Source of the DNA: Dokdonella immobilis | GTDB lineage: Bacteria > Pseudomonadota > Gammaproteobacteria > Xanthomonadales > Rhodanobacteraceae | DNA: 62,420 nt | Direction of reading: 5' to 3' | Assembly: GCF_900115085.1 (NCBI RefSeq) | Contig: NZ_FOVF01000029.1 | Span: 1 to 62,420, forward strand | Shown here: positions 1-7,393 of the stretch, one piece after another | How positions within the stretch are numbered: position 1 is the first letter of the stretch | Layout of the letters: each line of letters begins with the position of its first letter | Notes under the pieces: generated by a model | What the model was told of the DNA's origin: nothing | The model's input: the letters and a program-made list of their open reading frames with translations, nothing else | Databases searched by the model: none | Translations under genes and position numbers: made by a program

Positions 1-391
1 CTCCTCCTACGAAACGCCGGCGATTCGTGGCGCAGGCTTCGATGACCGATTCCGCGTTGCCGCTTCGTTGTAGGAAGCGGCTTCAGCCGCGATGCCCTTC
101 GTCATCCCAACCAAAAGCATCGGGCCTGAAGGCCTCTCCTACAGAAAGCAGGACGAACTCGCGGCGCGTGTTTCGTTGACGGTGCACGCGTTACCGTTTC
201 GGTGTTTGCCTCAGCCGCGATGCTTCTCGCCATCCGCTCCCTTCTCCGGCCGGCGGGAGACCAAACGGCAGGACTGCCGTTTTGCGCAGCGAATGCTGCC
301 CGCAGGGCGAGCGCCATGGATGGCGCGAGTTCAGGTGCCCGCAGGGCGGATGAGGGTGGGTGAGCCCCGCGGGGGCGAATGCTTCCCCCCC
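1..391. repeat. REP-like intergenic repeats, no gene
   Basis: No gene is supported here. The text at about 70-107 and 118-150 is a hairpin pair of the family arrayed at 30848-31420, in the opposite orientation, with the key words gcttcagccgc and cctgaaggc flanked by 'tgtagga' or 'tcctaca'. A second block at about 232-370, with a cttctccggccggcggga core, is an inverted relative of the repeat at 32560-32720. Confidence 0.6.
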
Positions 392-796
392 TCAGTTCTT
401 TCCGGAATCCTTCGACTCCTTCCGATCCGCCAGATACTTCTTGTAATCAATCGGCCGTATCTCATTGATCCGACACTTGTCCTGGCCGGCGACGACGAAA
501 TCGAAGCGCCGGTTGACCTGGTGCACCGACGAGGTCAGCCCGATCGAATGCGCCCATTCCAGGTCATTGCACGGACTATCCACCGTAATCAGATACGCCT
601 CGTTTAGCCGCGGCCAGACGATCACCTTGTACTCGCCGACCAGCTCATAGCGGATCAGATCCCAGAACTGGAACCTATCTACCGGCTCCCCCGCGTAAGG
701 CAGGTACTCGGCGAGCCGCTTCTCCTGCACCTCACGGGTCTGCGCAGATGCCACTGTCACCGCCAATAGCGCGAACAAAGCAAACAGAATCTTCAT
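392..796 (-). CDS. Exported hypothetical protein, DUF6491-like
   Basis: The 134-residue product starts with a clear signal peptide (Lys3, a hydrophobic stretch LFALFALLAVTVA, then ASA-QT as a likely cleavage site near residue 19). The mature part has a conserved-looking pattern of CNDLEWAHSIGLTSS, a central FDFVV strand and 'CRINEIRPID', with two cysteines that could pair in the periplasm. This matches my memory of the DUF6491 family common in xanthomonads; no function is known for it. The start is supported by a GGAGG motif seven bases upstream of the ATG. The C-terminal tail is charged (KESKDSGK). It appears monocistronic, with repeats downstream and tRNA-Phe upstream. Confidence 0.75.
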   Translation of the reverse strand: MKILFALFALLAVTVASAQTREVQEKRLAEYLPYAGEPVDRFQFWDLIRYELVGEYKVIVWPRLNEAYLITVDSPCNDLEWAHSIGLTSSVHQVNRRFDFVVAGQDKCRINEIRPIDYKKYLADRKESKDSGKN

Positions 797-1062
797 CGGT
801 GGCCTCCAGATGCCAAGAAATCACTCAGACCCCAAGCATGACGCATCAGGGCAAGCCATCGTCACCGCGCCGAACCACGCGATTCATCTCGGGTTTCGAT
901 AGCCGCAATCGCCCGCCAACCCCCCATCGTCGTCCCTGCGCAGGCGGGGACCCAGCGACTTTTCGCCCCATCCGGCACGCTGAACTTGACGAATCCAGCC
1001 TCAATGGCTCTAATACGCGCCCCTTCGCCGCGGCCTTCAGCGCCCCGGCACGCAAGCACAAG

Positions 1063-1138
1063 GGCCGGGTAGCTCAGTTGGTAGAGCAGGGGATTGAAAA
1101 TCCCCGTGTCGGCGGTTCGATTCCGTCCCCGGCCACCA
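1063..1138 (+). tRNA. tRNA-Phe (GAA), with encoded CCA
   Basis: The 76-base gene folds by eye into a cloverleaf. The acceptor stem is GGCCGGG/CCCGGCC with discriminator A and an encoded CCA. The D arm contains AGCTCAGTTGGTAGAG. The anticodon stem GGGGA/TCCCC carries loop TTGAAAA, giving anticodon GAA. The T arm is GGCGG-TTCGATT-CCGTC. The gene is complete and is the integration site of the element that follows: its 3' part from 1087 is repeated perfectly at 10647-10699. Confidence 0.97.
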
Positions 1139-1139
1139 T
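1087..1139 (+). repeat. attL: tRNA-borne attachment site
   Basis: This 53-bp segment begins at the 5' side of the anticodon stem (CAGGGGATTG) and runs one base past the CCA. It is identical, base for base, to 10647-10699, at an offset of 9560. Identity stops at both ends: the preceding base is G here and T at the other copy, and the following base is C here and T at the other copy. Confidence 0.93.
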
Positions 1140-1182
1140 CAAAACAGCTACTTAGATCGTAAGCGCGAACTTCCTTAGATTC

Positions 1183-1203
1183 TGTGTCCGGCGTGTGTCC
1201 GGC
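1183..1203 (+). promoter_or_regulatory. Probable integrase arm-type sites, left end
   Basis: Two direct copies of TGTGTCCGGC occupy 1183-1192 and 1194-1203, spaced 11 bp apart. The same pair in the same orientation with the same 11-bp spacing lies just inside the right end at 10499-10519. Such paired repeats flanking the core are what a lambda-type tyrosine integrase binds with its N-terminal domain. The role is inferred from position and symmetry. Confidence 0.6.
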
Positions 1204-1298
1204 AATACTGGCACGGCTATCGGAAAGGGTCGCTGTTCCTCCTCTCCTTTCCTCTGCTTTTCCGTTATGTAAGACTCTCAATATTGGGGAGTGACTTG

Positions 1299-2210
1299 AT
1301 GCCAGACACGTTTGCTGACGATTTCAAGGCGGCGGTTGACGGCCTGCATGCTGCAGACGCGCATAGCGACTACCTTGTCATCAGCACCGGCATCAGTCGG
1401 GGCCTTCATCGCGATTTGAGCACTCTTGTATGCAAGCGTCCTCCGAAGGATGCAGTTACGGTATTTTTGACGACTGACGGTGGCGATCCGAACGGTGGAT
1501 ACCGTGTCGCGCGTTGTCTGCGGCATCACTACAAGAAGGTTCGACTAGCTGTGCCGAGTTACTGTAAGAGTGCTGGCACTCTGATCGCGATCGCCGCTGA
1601 CGAGCTCGGAATTGGTGATCTAGGAGAACTAGGCCCTCTGGACATACAAGTTCGGAAGGGTTCAGAGCTTCAGGAGCAAAGTTCTGGCTTGGACATCATG
1701 CAGGCGCTCCAAGCGGTTACATCGTACACGCAGGACGCGTTCCACAGATTGCTTGTAGGTACCCGTAGCCTAGGCCTTTCGACTAAGATTTGCGCAGAGT
1801 TTGCCGCCACCGTGGCTGCCGGTGTAGCTGCTCCATTATTGGCGCAGATTGATCCGATTCGGCTCGGCGAGATGCAGCGTGCGACACGCATCGCGTATGA
1901 GTACGGCACTCGTCTTGACGCGTACACAAAAAATTTAAAACCGGGAGCCCTGGAGCGCTTGGTGGGCGAGTACCCAGCTCATGGCTTCGTCATCGACAGG
2001 AAGGAAGCGAAGGAACTCTTTCACCGCGTGTCCAATCTAACCCCGCAGGAAGCAAAACTGTGCGATGTTCTCTGGCATTGCGTAGTCAATCAAGGCGATT
2101 TCGCGCCAACTTTTCTAGACCAAACTCCAGATCAAACCACCAATGGGACCGAAGACGATGGAACTCATGACCAAGGCAATGCCGAAGCACCAGGCCAAAC
2201 CGACGGTTAA
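1299..2210 (+). CDS. SDH family Clp-fold serine proteinase (cargo gene)
   Basis: The 303-residue soluble protein has the crotonase/Clp fold signature of the serine dehydrogenase proteinase (SDH) group. A Gly-Gly oxyanion loop (TTDGGDPNGGY, near residue 70) is followed by a helix with the putative nucleophile in YCKSAGTLIAIAAD, then GELGPLDIQ with a candidate acidic residue. I start it at the ATG at 1299 because GGGGAG stands seven bases before it; an in-frame TTG exists at 1284. The C-terminus is a low-complexity acidic tail rich in Thr, Asp and Gly. The gene is visibly richer in A+T than its neighbours and lies on the opposite strand from the satellite operon, next to attL, the usual place for cargo. 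It lacks membrane segments, unlike SppA. Its substrate is unknown; a defence role is only a guess. Confidence 0.75.
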   Translation: MPDTFADDFKAAVDGLHAADAHSDYLVISTGISRGLHRDLSTLVCKRPPKDAVTVFLTTDGGDPNGGYRVARCLRHHYKKVRLAVPSYCKSAGTLIAIAADELGIGDLGELGPLDIQVRKGSELQEQSSGLDIMQALQAVTSYTQDAFHRLLVGTRSLGLSTKICAEFAATVAAGVAAPLLAQIDPIRLGEMQRATRIAYEYGTRLDAYTKNLKPGALERLVGEYPAHGFVIDRKEAKELFHRVSNLTPQEAKLCDVLWHCVVNQGDFAPTFLDQTPDQTTNGTEDDGTHDQGNAEAPGQTDG

Positions 2211-2530
2211 GGGCAAGTTTGCGCCGCTGTCGGACTCGCATTCCACGAAATCGGCAATAAGCTCCATTGAGCAATGCCAGATGGACAAGGCTTATCAGTT
2301 TGCGCGAATGGCAACGACAGGAGCGAGGGAAGCCGAAGACCGCTGCGAACGGGTTCGTTAGAGCCGCGACGCGCTACTTTTCTGAATCGGCGAAGGGGAT
2401 GCTCGCGACGTCGGCTTCTCGGGCATCCCTTGCAGGGCGCATACGCCAGGACATCGCGAGCCACGCTAGATTGCGCGAACCGATGCGGATCCGATGCCGC
2501 ACATCGTCGCGTCGTCGTGTAGGAAATTTC
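2211..2530. other. Non-coding gap between convergent genes
   Basis: This 320-base stretch separates the proteinase gene from the end of the minus-strand capsid module. Short open frames here show no recognisable protein and lack ribosome-binding sites. I see no strong terminator hairpin followed by T residues. Confidence 0.5.
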
Positions 2531-2764
2531 CTACTCTGCTTGTGGGATTCGGGATGCGATCACCCCGTTCCTGTCGCACGTTTCGCAGCAATATCCGATT
2601 CCATCGCACGTTGGACAGGTCGTGTACTTCCACTGCGATCGATGAATGAAAGTGCCTACGCCGCAGTGATAGCAGCGCAGACCTACCTGGTGCAGACCCT
2701 GGCACTGCCGGCCGCAGTGGTCGCAAATGCCAGGCGGTCCCATGAAACGAGTATTTCGAGCCAT
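2531..2764 (-). CDS. Small zinc-ribbon protein
   Basis: The 77-residue product is dominated by CxxC motifs: CDHC near residue 14, a Cys-Tyr-His-Cys group near 31, CPTC near 50 and CETC near 60. These could bind two zinc ions, as in DnaJ-type or rubredoxin-like knuckles. It is the last gene of the capsid module, read in the same direction as the genes before it. A competing frame (from 2919 and internally from about 2794) overlaps it but has no family features. Function is not recognised; small zinc-ribbon proteins are common in phage accessory regions. Confidence 0.5.
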   Translation of the reverse strand: MARNTRFMGPPGICDHCGRQCQGLHQVGLRCYHCGVGTFIHRSQWKYTTCPTCDGIGYCCETCDRNGVIASRIPQAE

Positions 2765-2830
2765 GGCCAGAGAATCGCTGCTAGCCGTCTCATGCCTTGA
2801 TCGGCTACCAGAGCAACAGCGCGGCCAGGA

Positions 2831-3070
2831 TCACGCCTGCCGGTCCCTGGAAGAGTGCAAAGCCTGCATCCATTCCGCATAGTGCGGGTGGTCTTGGGCG
2901 AATATATACGGGCCGGCATCGGTACTGAAAAAGGCGAGTTCCGAAAGCTCCTCTCGGTGGTCGCCGGGAAGGAATGCCCACTCGGGCGGTGGTAGCCCTG
3001 CGTCCCAGATCGCCTCCAGGGATTCAGGCGCGTTTAGGCGTTGCCTTGTGCGGCGTCGAATGGTGCTCAC
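2831..3070 (-). CDS. Small hypothetical satellite protein
   Basis: The product has 79 residues when started at the GTG at 3070, whose GTGA overlaps the stop of the preceding gene. A longer frame to 3157 would overlap that gene by about 90 bases and is less likely. The sequence begins with an Arg-rich helix (STIRRRTRQRL), then holds acidic and aromatic text such as PPPEWAFLPGDHREELSELAFF. I do not recognise a family. The tight coupling with the upstream gene suggests the two are expressed together with the small terminase. Confidence 0.5.
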   Translation of the reverse strand: MSTIRRRTRQRLNAPESLEAIWDAGLPPPEWAFLPGDHREELSELAFFSTDAGPYIFAQDHPHYAEWMQALHSSRDRQA

Positions 3071-3273
3071 TGTGCGGCCTCCCGCAGTGCGTCGCGGATG
3101 TGCTCGCGTCGCAACCATCCATCGTCCAGGTTCAGCAGCGCAGGCCCGAACAACCACGGGGGCAGGCGCAGTTCCTTGTACAGCGCAAGCCAGTCGCCGA
3201 CCTTGTAGGCGTCGACTGCTAGCGGCGAGATAGCTGCGGCGTTTGATCGCTTGCGGTATCGAATCGTGCCCAT
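3067..3273 (-). CDS. Small hypothetical satellite protein
   Basis: The product has 68 residues. A strong GGGAGG site seven to eight bases before the ATG, overlapping the end of the small-terminase gene, supports the start. The text has a basic beginning (MGTIRYRKRSN) and amphipathic helices (VGDWLALYKELRLPPWLFG, then GWLRREHIRDALREA). No family is recognised. Its position directly after the terminase-like gene suggests a packaging or head-related role, which is only inference. Confidence 0.55.
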   Translation of the reverse strand: MGTIRYRKRSNAAAISPLAVDAYKVGDWLALYKELRLPPWLFGPALLNLDDGWLRREHIRDALREAAQ

Positions 3274-3276
3274 TGC

Positions 3277-3606
3277 CTACCTCCCTGATGGCCGTCCGAC
3301 TTTCATCGGTGGCAAAACGTCCAGGTTCAATTGCTTGAACGCGGCGTGCATGGCTGCCCGACTGTCACGTTCGACTGTTGTGGCCGGATTGCTTTTCAAT
3401 TGGCCGAATTTGTCCGAGACCACGATTCCATGCCTGGCCACCAGCGCAGCGGCCTCGCTCATGCGGTCGAATGATCGCAACGCGGATTCAAGCAAGAATT
3501 TCGCGGCCTCGTCGGTTAGGTCGAACTCGCCATGCAACCGCTTCCACCATGCGACCGCTGCGGGTGATAGCCCTTTCGGGGCGGGGTGTGTCGATGATTT
3601 CGCCAT
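3277..3606 (-). CDS. P27-family small terminase-like protein
   Basis: The 109-residue protein matches the pattern of P27/Terminase_4 small subunits. It opens with a Pro-rich stretch, then LSPAAVAWWKRLHGEFDLTD and helices with DRMSEAA and ARHGIVVSDKFGQLKSNPA. Near the end are the typical ERDSRAAMHAAFKQLNLD and a basic tail. Small terminases recognise pac or cos DNA and load it onto the large terminase. No large subunit is encoded in the element, so this protein could redirect a helper phage's motor toward satellite DNA, as the small terminases of PICIs do. It is followed by two small genes in the same operon. Confidence 0.65.
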   Translation of the reverse strand: MAKSSTHPAPKGLSPAAVAWWKRLHGEFDLTDEAAKFLLESALRSFDRMSEAAALVARHGIVVSDKFGQLKSNPATTVERDSRAAMHAAFKQLNLDVLPPMKVGRPSGR

Positions 3607-3712
3607 GGAAGTCGCCTATTTCTAGAAGGATTTACCCAATTCCGGCAATACAGAGGGGTGGCATCGATTTCCTTTTGTCTTGCGGTGGCGTTTTGGCTTG
3701 CCCCCCCGAAGG

Positions 3713-3901
3713 TCATGCGAACCAATCTCGGACCGCCTGCAAGTCGTGCGTCTCGTAGAGCGTCCTGCCGAACTGCCGGATGGCGAAGTGCTCGCCCGTC
3801 ACGCTGGGAGCCATCCGCACCGTGTAGCCCTCGCGCATTGCCGTGTCCTTCAGCCGATGCCAAAGGTCGAGTTCGTGGCTGTCAAGATCGGGCGCGTTCA
3901 G
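3713..3901 (-). CDS. Small hypothetical protein with possible CTG start
   Basis: The frame gives 62 residues if translation begins at the CTG at 3901, or about 39 from the first ATG. The CTG overlaps the upstream stop as CTGA and has a GAGG motif seven bases before it. The only in-frame upstream extension reaches a TAG after nine codons without an ATG, GTG or TTG. The protein reads as one compact domain containing HELDLWHRLKDTAMREGYTV and a strand-turn-strand with EHFAIRQFGRTLYETHDL, ending in AVRDWFA. No family is recognised. Its coding look and the coupled position make it likely real. Confidence 0.45.
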   Translation of the reverse strand: MNAPDLDSHELDLWHRLKDTAMREGYTVRMAPSVTGEHFAIRQFGRTLYETHDLQAVRDWFA

Positions 3902-4134
3902 TGCGTGACCTCGCTGGCATTCAGCGGCGCTCTAAACTGAATGCACTCAAAGCCTTCGCCGAAGTCGGCTTGAGCGACTACTGCCAGCAAGGCGTAGCCA
4001 TCATGCGCAATCACTTGGGCGTCAATCATCCGAACGACCGGCGGGTCATTAAGCTCCCCCTGCCATTCAGCAATTCGGCGCTCGATTGCCATGAACGCTT
4101 CCGGATACTCTGTCTTTGCGGCTTCAAGATTCAT
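3898..4134 (-). CDS. Small hypothetical satellite protein
   Basis: The product has 78 residues from the ATG at 4134, preceded by an AGAGGA site; a TTG two codons upstream is possible. It contains an N-terminal amphipathic helix (LEAAKTEYPEAFMAIERRIAEW), then a likely beta sheet with RMIDAQVIAHDGYALLAVV and GFECIQFRAP. No family is recognised. It lies between the carbohydrate-binding-like gene and the CTG-start gene with stop/start overlaps. Confidence 0.55.
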   Translation of the reverse strand: MNLEAAKTEYPEAFMAIERRIAEWQGELNDPPVVRMIDAQVIAHDGYALLAVVAQADFGEGFECIQFRAPLNASEVTH

Positions 4135-4136
4135 CG

Positions 4137-4433
4137 TCAATCCTCTGTTGAAAGTCCGCGTCTGTCGGTGGTCAGCATCCTTGTCCAGTCAGAGCCGGCT
4201 CCGGGTGCGTCCGTCGTCTCTCGGCTCGCCACCCAAAGGCTGCCGCCGAACGTCGTCATGTCGCCCTTCTGATAGCGTACGGCGCGGTTGTATTTGGCCA
4301 TGAACTTAAGGCCACGACCTTCCATTGATTGCTCGAACGCATCGAGCCGCTTCGTAATTGGTTCGACCGCTTCGCGAACGATGGTGCCGATGATTCGCCC
4401 AAGCTCTTCAGCGGTTGGGATATGGGTGCTCAT
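4137..4433 (-). CDS. Small protein with CBM5/12-like C-terminus
   Basis: The product has 98 residues from the ATG at 4433, which overlaps the capsid gene stop as ATGA. A longer frame to 4532 would run into the capsid gene and is rejected. The first half is a charged helix (EELGRIIGTIVREAVEPITKR). The second half has the pattern YQKGDMTTFGGSLWVASRETTDAPGAG and then DWTRM, which resembles the short carbohydrate-binding folds on phage tail fibres and chitinases. Directly after the capsid gene, it could be a head decoration or surface-binding protein; this is inference. Confidence 0.6.
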   Translation of the reverse strand: MSTHIPTAEELGRIIGTIVREAVEPITKRLDAFEQSMEGRGLKFMAKYNRAVRYQKGDMTTFGGSLWVASRETTDAPGAGSDWTRMLTTDRRGLSTED

Positions 4434-5449
4434 GCGTAGTGAACTCCCGTCAACATGACCACGGCGCCGCTGCGCTGAACTTCCCAATTCGCCAGGGCTT
4501 CCGCCATCCAAGCGGTCGTGTTCGTTTGCCAAAGGCTGACCAGTTCTCCCGGATCGGACTCCGGATCGTCGCTCATAGTCAGGGATGTTTGATCAGCCGT
4601 CTGGATATCCAGGTCTTCGAGTCCGTATGCAATCGCCTGCGTGTCGACCAGAGCAATCGTCGGGCCGTTGCTATCGAGTGCAAGCGCGGAAGTCGTCGCG
4701 ACCGGCAGGCCGAACATCGTGCCGCCGGATGCGCTCAAGTCGACCTGAGACGACGCGCCGGCAAGCAGGGCGATTTGCAGCGCGCTCACGGGAGCCATGA
4801 TTAGGGCAGCGGTCTCAATGTCGCCGCCGTACATGCTCAGCAAAGTGCTCAAGTCCGAACGCAATGCGTCGAAGGTTAAACCCGTCGCTGGAGTGCTCGG
4901 CGCGGCATAGGTAATTGATGCCGGGGTTTCTCCCGCGATGCCAGCGTTCGCCGGGTCGAGGAATGCGAGATCGACCGCAGCCGCAACGGCTCGTTCCAGA
5001 TCAGCCGAAAGGCCCGCTTCGACCAAATTGCTTGTGTCGCGGAGTGCCTCCTGCGTCTGGCAAATGAGCGCCGCGCATTTCAGCGGCGCAAGTGTCGATC
5101 CCACAAGCGCCGGCTTGCTCAATGGTTTGGGACTCGCCTGCGAAACCCAATATCCTTGTGCGCCGGTCGTCTGGCTAATCAATCGTACGTTGAACGGAAC
5201 CTGCCGAAACCCGAGTCGGGAAAGTACCGTTCGCCCCAGTACCGCCCCCAAAAAATCCGCTGCGAACTTGTTGCCGTCCGAAGTGAGTGATGAAACTGCG
5301 CCCTTGCTGATTGATTCCGGGCCAGCCCACGGCCAGCGGCTATGTGCGTACGCCGTCGTTGCCTCGGCGCTCCCCTTTGTAACGGAACGAGCGATCAATG
5401 ATCGAACAAAAGTGCGGCTGGCCTTCAATGCGGCCGTGTCATATGCCAT
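4430..5449 (-). CDS. HK97-family phage major capsid protein
   Basis: The 339-residue protein reads as an HK97-fold major capsid protein. It has an N-terminal region of about 55 residues, then GNKFAADFLGAVLGRTVLSRLG (N-arm to first strands). Next comes an aromatic E-loop-like stretch with YWVSQASPKPLSKP, then the spine-helix-like text QTQEALRDTSNLVEAGLSADLERAVAAAVDLAFL. The A-domain-like part contains GGDIETAALIMAPVSALQIA and FGLPVATTSALA. The N-terminal region is short compared with capsids carrying a full scaffolding delta domain, and no head protease is encoded nearby. It opens the late module behind a TATAAT promoter. An alternative is a helper-capsid-interfering homologue rather than a shell-forming protein. 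Confidence 0.75.
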   Translation of the reverse strand: MAYDTAALKASRTFVRSLIARSVTKGSAEATTAYAHSRWPWAGPESISKGAVSSLTSDGNKFAADFLGAVLGRTVLSRLGFRQVPFNVRLISQTTGAQGYWVSQASPKPLSKPALVGSTLAPLKCAALICQTQEALRDTSNLVEAGLSADLERAVAAAVDLAFLDPANAGIAGETPASITYAAPSTPATGLTFDALRSDLSTLLSMYGGDIETAALIMAPVSALQIALLAGASSQVDLSASGGTMFGLPVATTSALALDSNGPTIALVDTQAIAYGLEDLDIQTADQTSLTMSDDPESDPGELVSLWQTNTTAWMAEALANWEVQRSGAVVMLTGVHYA

Positions 5450-5472
5450 CGGTTTTCCAGTGAGTGAATGAG

Positions 5473-5540
5473 ATTATAGTTTGGACGCTTAAACGTCCGA
5501 ATTCCAGAAGGTTTCAAACGGTTTACAACGGTTCCAATCG
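5473..5540 (-). promoter_or_regulatory. Promoter and operator region of the capsid module
   Basis: On the minus strand a perfect TATAAT stands at 5473-5478, about 25 bases before the capsid start. Upstream, within the spacer, lies an inverted repeat GGACG-N6-CGTCC (5483-5498), a likely operator. Farther upstream (about 5505-5540) are short repeats with 10-11 base spacing built on GGAACCG, TAAACCG, GAAACCT and GGAATTC, as expected for helically phased activator sites. No good -35 box is visible, consistent with activator dependence. Confidence 0.55.
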
Positions 5541-5547
5541 GTATTAG

Positions 5548-5823
5548 TCAATCATTTTCTCCTCCGGCGAATGCAGCAACGTCTGCCAACTGATATCGGA
5601 GTCGCCCGCCACTTTTCCGGTACCGCAATCGTCCGTCTGTGGCTCGCCATCCTCGAAGCGTGTGAGTGCTACGTCCTAGCGCAGCAGCAGCGGCAGCCTC
5701 GTCGATTGTGTCGCTCGGACCGACCCAGAAACCCCGTTCGCGGAGCCATGCCCGCATATCGGCGACAGGATCACGTGCGGTCACGGGCATAGGCTGGCCG
5801 CAATGTGAGCAACGGCAGGTCAT
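5548..5823 (-). CDS. Small HTH protein with N-terminal zinc knuckle
   Basis: The product has 91 residues from the ATG at 5823, overlapping the previous stop as ATGA. It starts with a CRCSHCGQPMP knuckle, then has a MerR/excisionase-like helix-turn-helix: DEAAAAAALGRSTHTLRGWR, followed by a wing-like RLRYRKSGGRLRYQLADVAAF. It is the last gene of the replication module and immediately precedes the capsid promoter, so it is a good candidate for the activator or repressor acting on that promoter. That role is inferred from position. Confidence 0.65.
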   Translation of the reverse strand: MTCRCSHCGQPMPVTARDPVADMRAWLRERGFWVGPSDTIDEAAAAAALGRSTHTLRGWRATDGRLRYRKSGGRLRYQLADVAAFAGGEND

Positions 5824-6128
5824 GGCAACACCTCGACAGTGGGACCATGCAGGCGATGAAGTTCCTCGATGACTTCCTCGCGTGTTCGTGTGCCGATGGC
5901 CGTGCACCACGATCGCGGGCAGCCGCCACGGAGCCGGTACTTGACGACGGTTCGCACGACGCGCGCATCGGGCAGCACGGCGAGCAATGCCGGCTTCAGT
6001 TCCCGTACGCGGGCGCGCAGGTCGTCCGGCGGACGACGGGGCGCGCGCATGTGAATACGATCGCCGCGGCGTTCGATGCGGACATGGTGTTGTTGCAGGT
6101 CCGCAAGCAGGGAGTCGACGGCATTCAT
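5820..6128 (-). CDS. TubC_N-like docking domain protein
   Basis: The product has 102 residues from the ATG at 6128. Residues 1-50 (VDSLLADLQQHHVRIERRGD, then IHMRAPRRPPDD and ELKPALLAVL) match the TubC N-terminal docking domain: a helix, a beta hairpin carrying GDRIxxRAP, and a helix ending in LLAxL. That domain is best known as a docking module of NRPS/PKS proteins but also occurs in phage and plasmid replication genes. The rest holds a Cys pair (CPRSWC) and an acidic helix (REEVIEELHRLH). It follows the ATPase gene with ATGA overlap and may help recruit a replication partner. Confidence 0.6.
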   Translation of the reverse strand: MNAVDSLLADLQQHHVRIERRGDRIHMRAPRRPPDDLRARVRELKPALLAVLPDARVVRTVVKYRLRGGCPRSWCTAIGTRTREEVIEELHRLHGPTVEVLP

Positions 6129-7393
6129 TCGTCGTCCTCCCATTCGGCCTGTTCCGCCTGAAGGTGCTCAACTTTGCTGAAGGTGCTCACGTTTTTTTGT
6201 TGAGCACCTTCAGGGTTTTTGAGCACCTTCAGCGTTTCCGGGTCGTCCGACAGTTCCCATAGCCATTGCTGCGGACCCTCGCCGAAGTGACCGCCGTCCT
6301 TCCGGGTGATGACGCCTAGCCGGGTCTTCGCGCGACGGACCGATGCCCAAGCCACTCCTGCATTGCCAGCATCCGACTTCACCTGTTTCGCCGGCACCGG
6401 ACCGTCGGCGAGTATCTGCCGAAGGAATTGTTCGGCGGATGTGATGGCGTCGGCGACGTCGCCCATGACTTCCTCGGCGGCGCCGAGCAGTTCGCGTGCC
6501 GAGCCGTCCAGCGTCGCGCCCCATCGGACCATGGATGCCTGCATGCCTTGCCCGATGTCGACCTGCTCCAGGTCGTAGCCGAAGCCGCCGCCGTCCGGGC
6601 CGATGTTCGACTTCGCCCTCGCCAGCATGCGCGGCGGACCATCCTCGCCCTCGGCAGACTTCGCGGCGACCAGGACCACGCGCGCCAGGGCACCGAACGC
6701 GATCGATCCGACAACCCGCTCGGTCGGGTCGCGCCCTTGACTTCCCTTGCTGAAGTGCGTGATTCCGAGAATGGCCGCGCCGATCCGGTCGGCCAGTTCG
6801 ACCAGCGGTTGCAATGCTCGTCTGACCTCTGTGTTTTTGTGGCTGTCGCCGGCAACGGCAGACACGACAGGGTCGGCGACGATCAAGGACACGTTGCCGA
6901 TGCGGTCGGCCTCGATCGACAGTGCCTGCACGTCGCGCGCAGGGTCGAAGTATCGGACGCCTTCCGCGTCGGCCACGTCGCCGACGAAAAAGACGCGGTC
7001 CAGGTTCGCGCCTGCGGCCCGGAGTCGCGGAATCAGCGTGTCGCCCGGATCGTCCTCGCCACTCCAGATGAGCACGCTTCCTGTCGGCGCCGATGATCCG
7101 CTCGGCCAGCGTCCGCCGCTCGACACCGCGGCTGCCAGCGCCATTCCCAGGGTCGACTTGCCGACGCCGGGGGCGCCTGCGAGCAGGTGCAACTTCCCCC
7201 GTGCAAGCCAGCCCGGCCAGAGCCAGCGGATCGGCACGCATGGGATGTCCGCTGCCCTGCGCAGGGTTACTGTCGGGCGCCATGCGTCATCATGTGGCTC
7301 GCGGTCGGCCGCTTGCTCCATGCGGCGCAAGTCACGCTCGGCGCGCTCGTCGACCTCGCGGATGCTGCGTGGAAGTTCGGGAAGTGCGTTCAT
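6125..7393 (-). CDS. RepA/DnaB-like AAA family ATPase (replicative helicase)
   Basis: The 422-residue protein carries a RecA-type core: Walker A GAPGVGKST near residue 74, Walker B SLIVADPVV near 170, and the sensor-like ILGITHFSKG near 210. This arrangement matches the AAA_25 group of hexameric helicases including plasmid RepA. The C-terminal 150 residues contain a helix-turn-helix-like part (AEQFLRQILADGPVPAKQV), as in satellite and plasmid replication proteins that bind the origin. Start and stop overlap both neighbours by four bases. It most likely works with the primase-like product of the upstream gene to replicate the excised element. Confidence 0.8.
   Translation of the reverse strand: MNALPELPRSIREVDERAERDLRRMEQAADREPHDDAWRPTVTLRRAADIPCVPIRWLWPGWLARGKLHLLAGAPGVGKSTLGMALAAAVSSGGRWPSGSSAPTGSVLIWSGEDDPGDTLIPRLRAAGANLDRVFFVGDVADAEGVRYFDPARDVQALSIEADRIGNVSLIVADPVVSAVAGDSHKNTEVRRALQPLVELADRIGAAILGITHFSKGSQGRDPTERVVGSIAFGALARVVLVAAKSAEGEDGPPRMLARAKSNIGPDGGGFGYDLEQVDIGQGMQASMVRWGATLDGSARELLGAAEEVMGDVADAITSAEQFLRQILADGPVPAKQVKSDAGNAGVAWASVRRAKTRLGVITRKDGGHFGEGPQQWLWELSDDPETLKVLKNPEGAQQKNVSTFSKVEHLQAEQAEWEDDE

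Noticed and set aside
2683..2919. Minus-strand frame overlapping the zinc-ribbon gene
   Set aside because: The zinc-ribbon frame has four cysteine motifs; this one has none and overlaps two neighbouring genes.
3516..3716. Minus-strand frame of about 66 residues from an ATG overlapping a stop at 3716
   Set aside because: It overlaps the better supported small terminase by 90 bases and its text is basic and featureless. It could still be a short coupled peptide.
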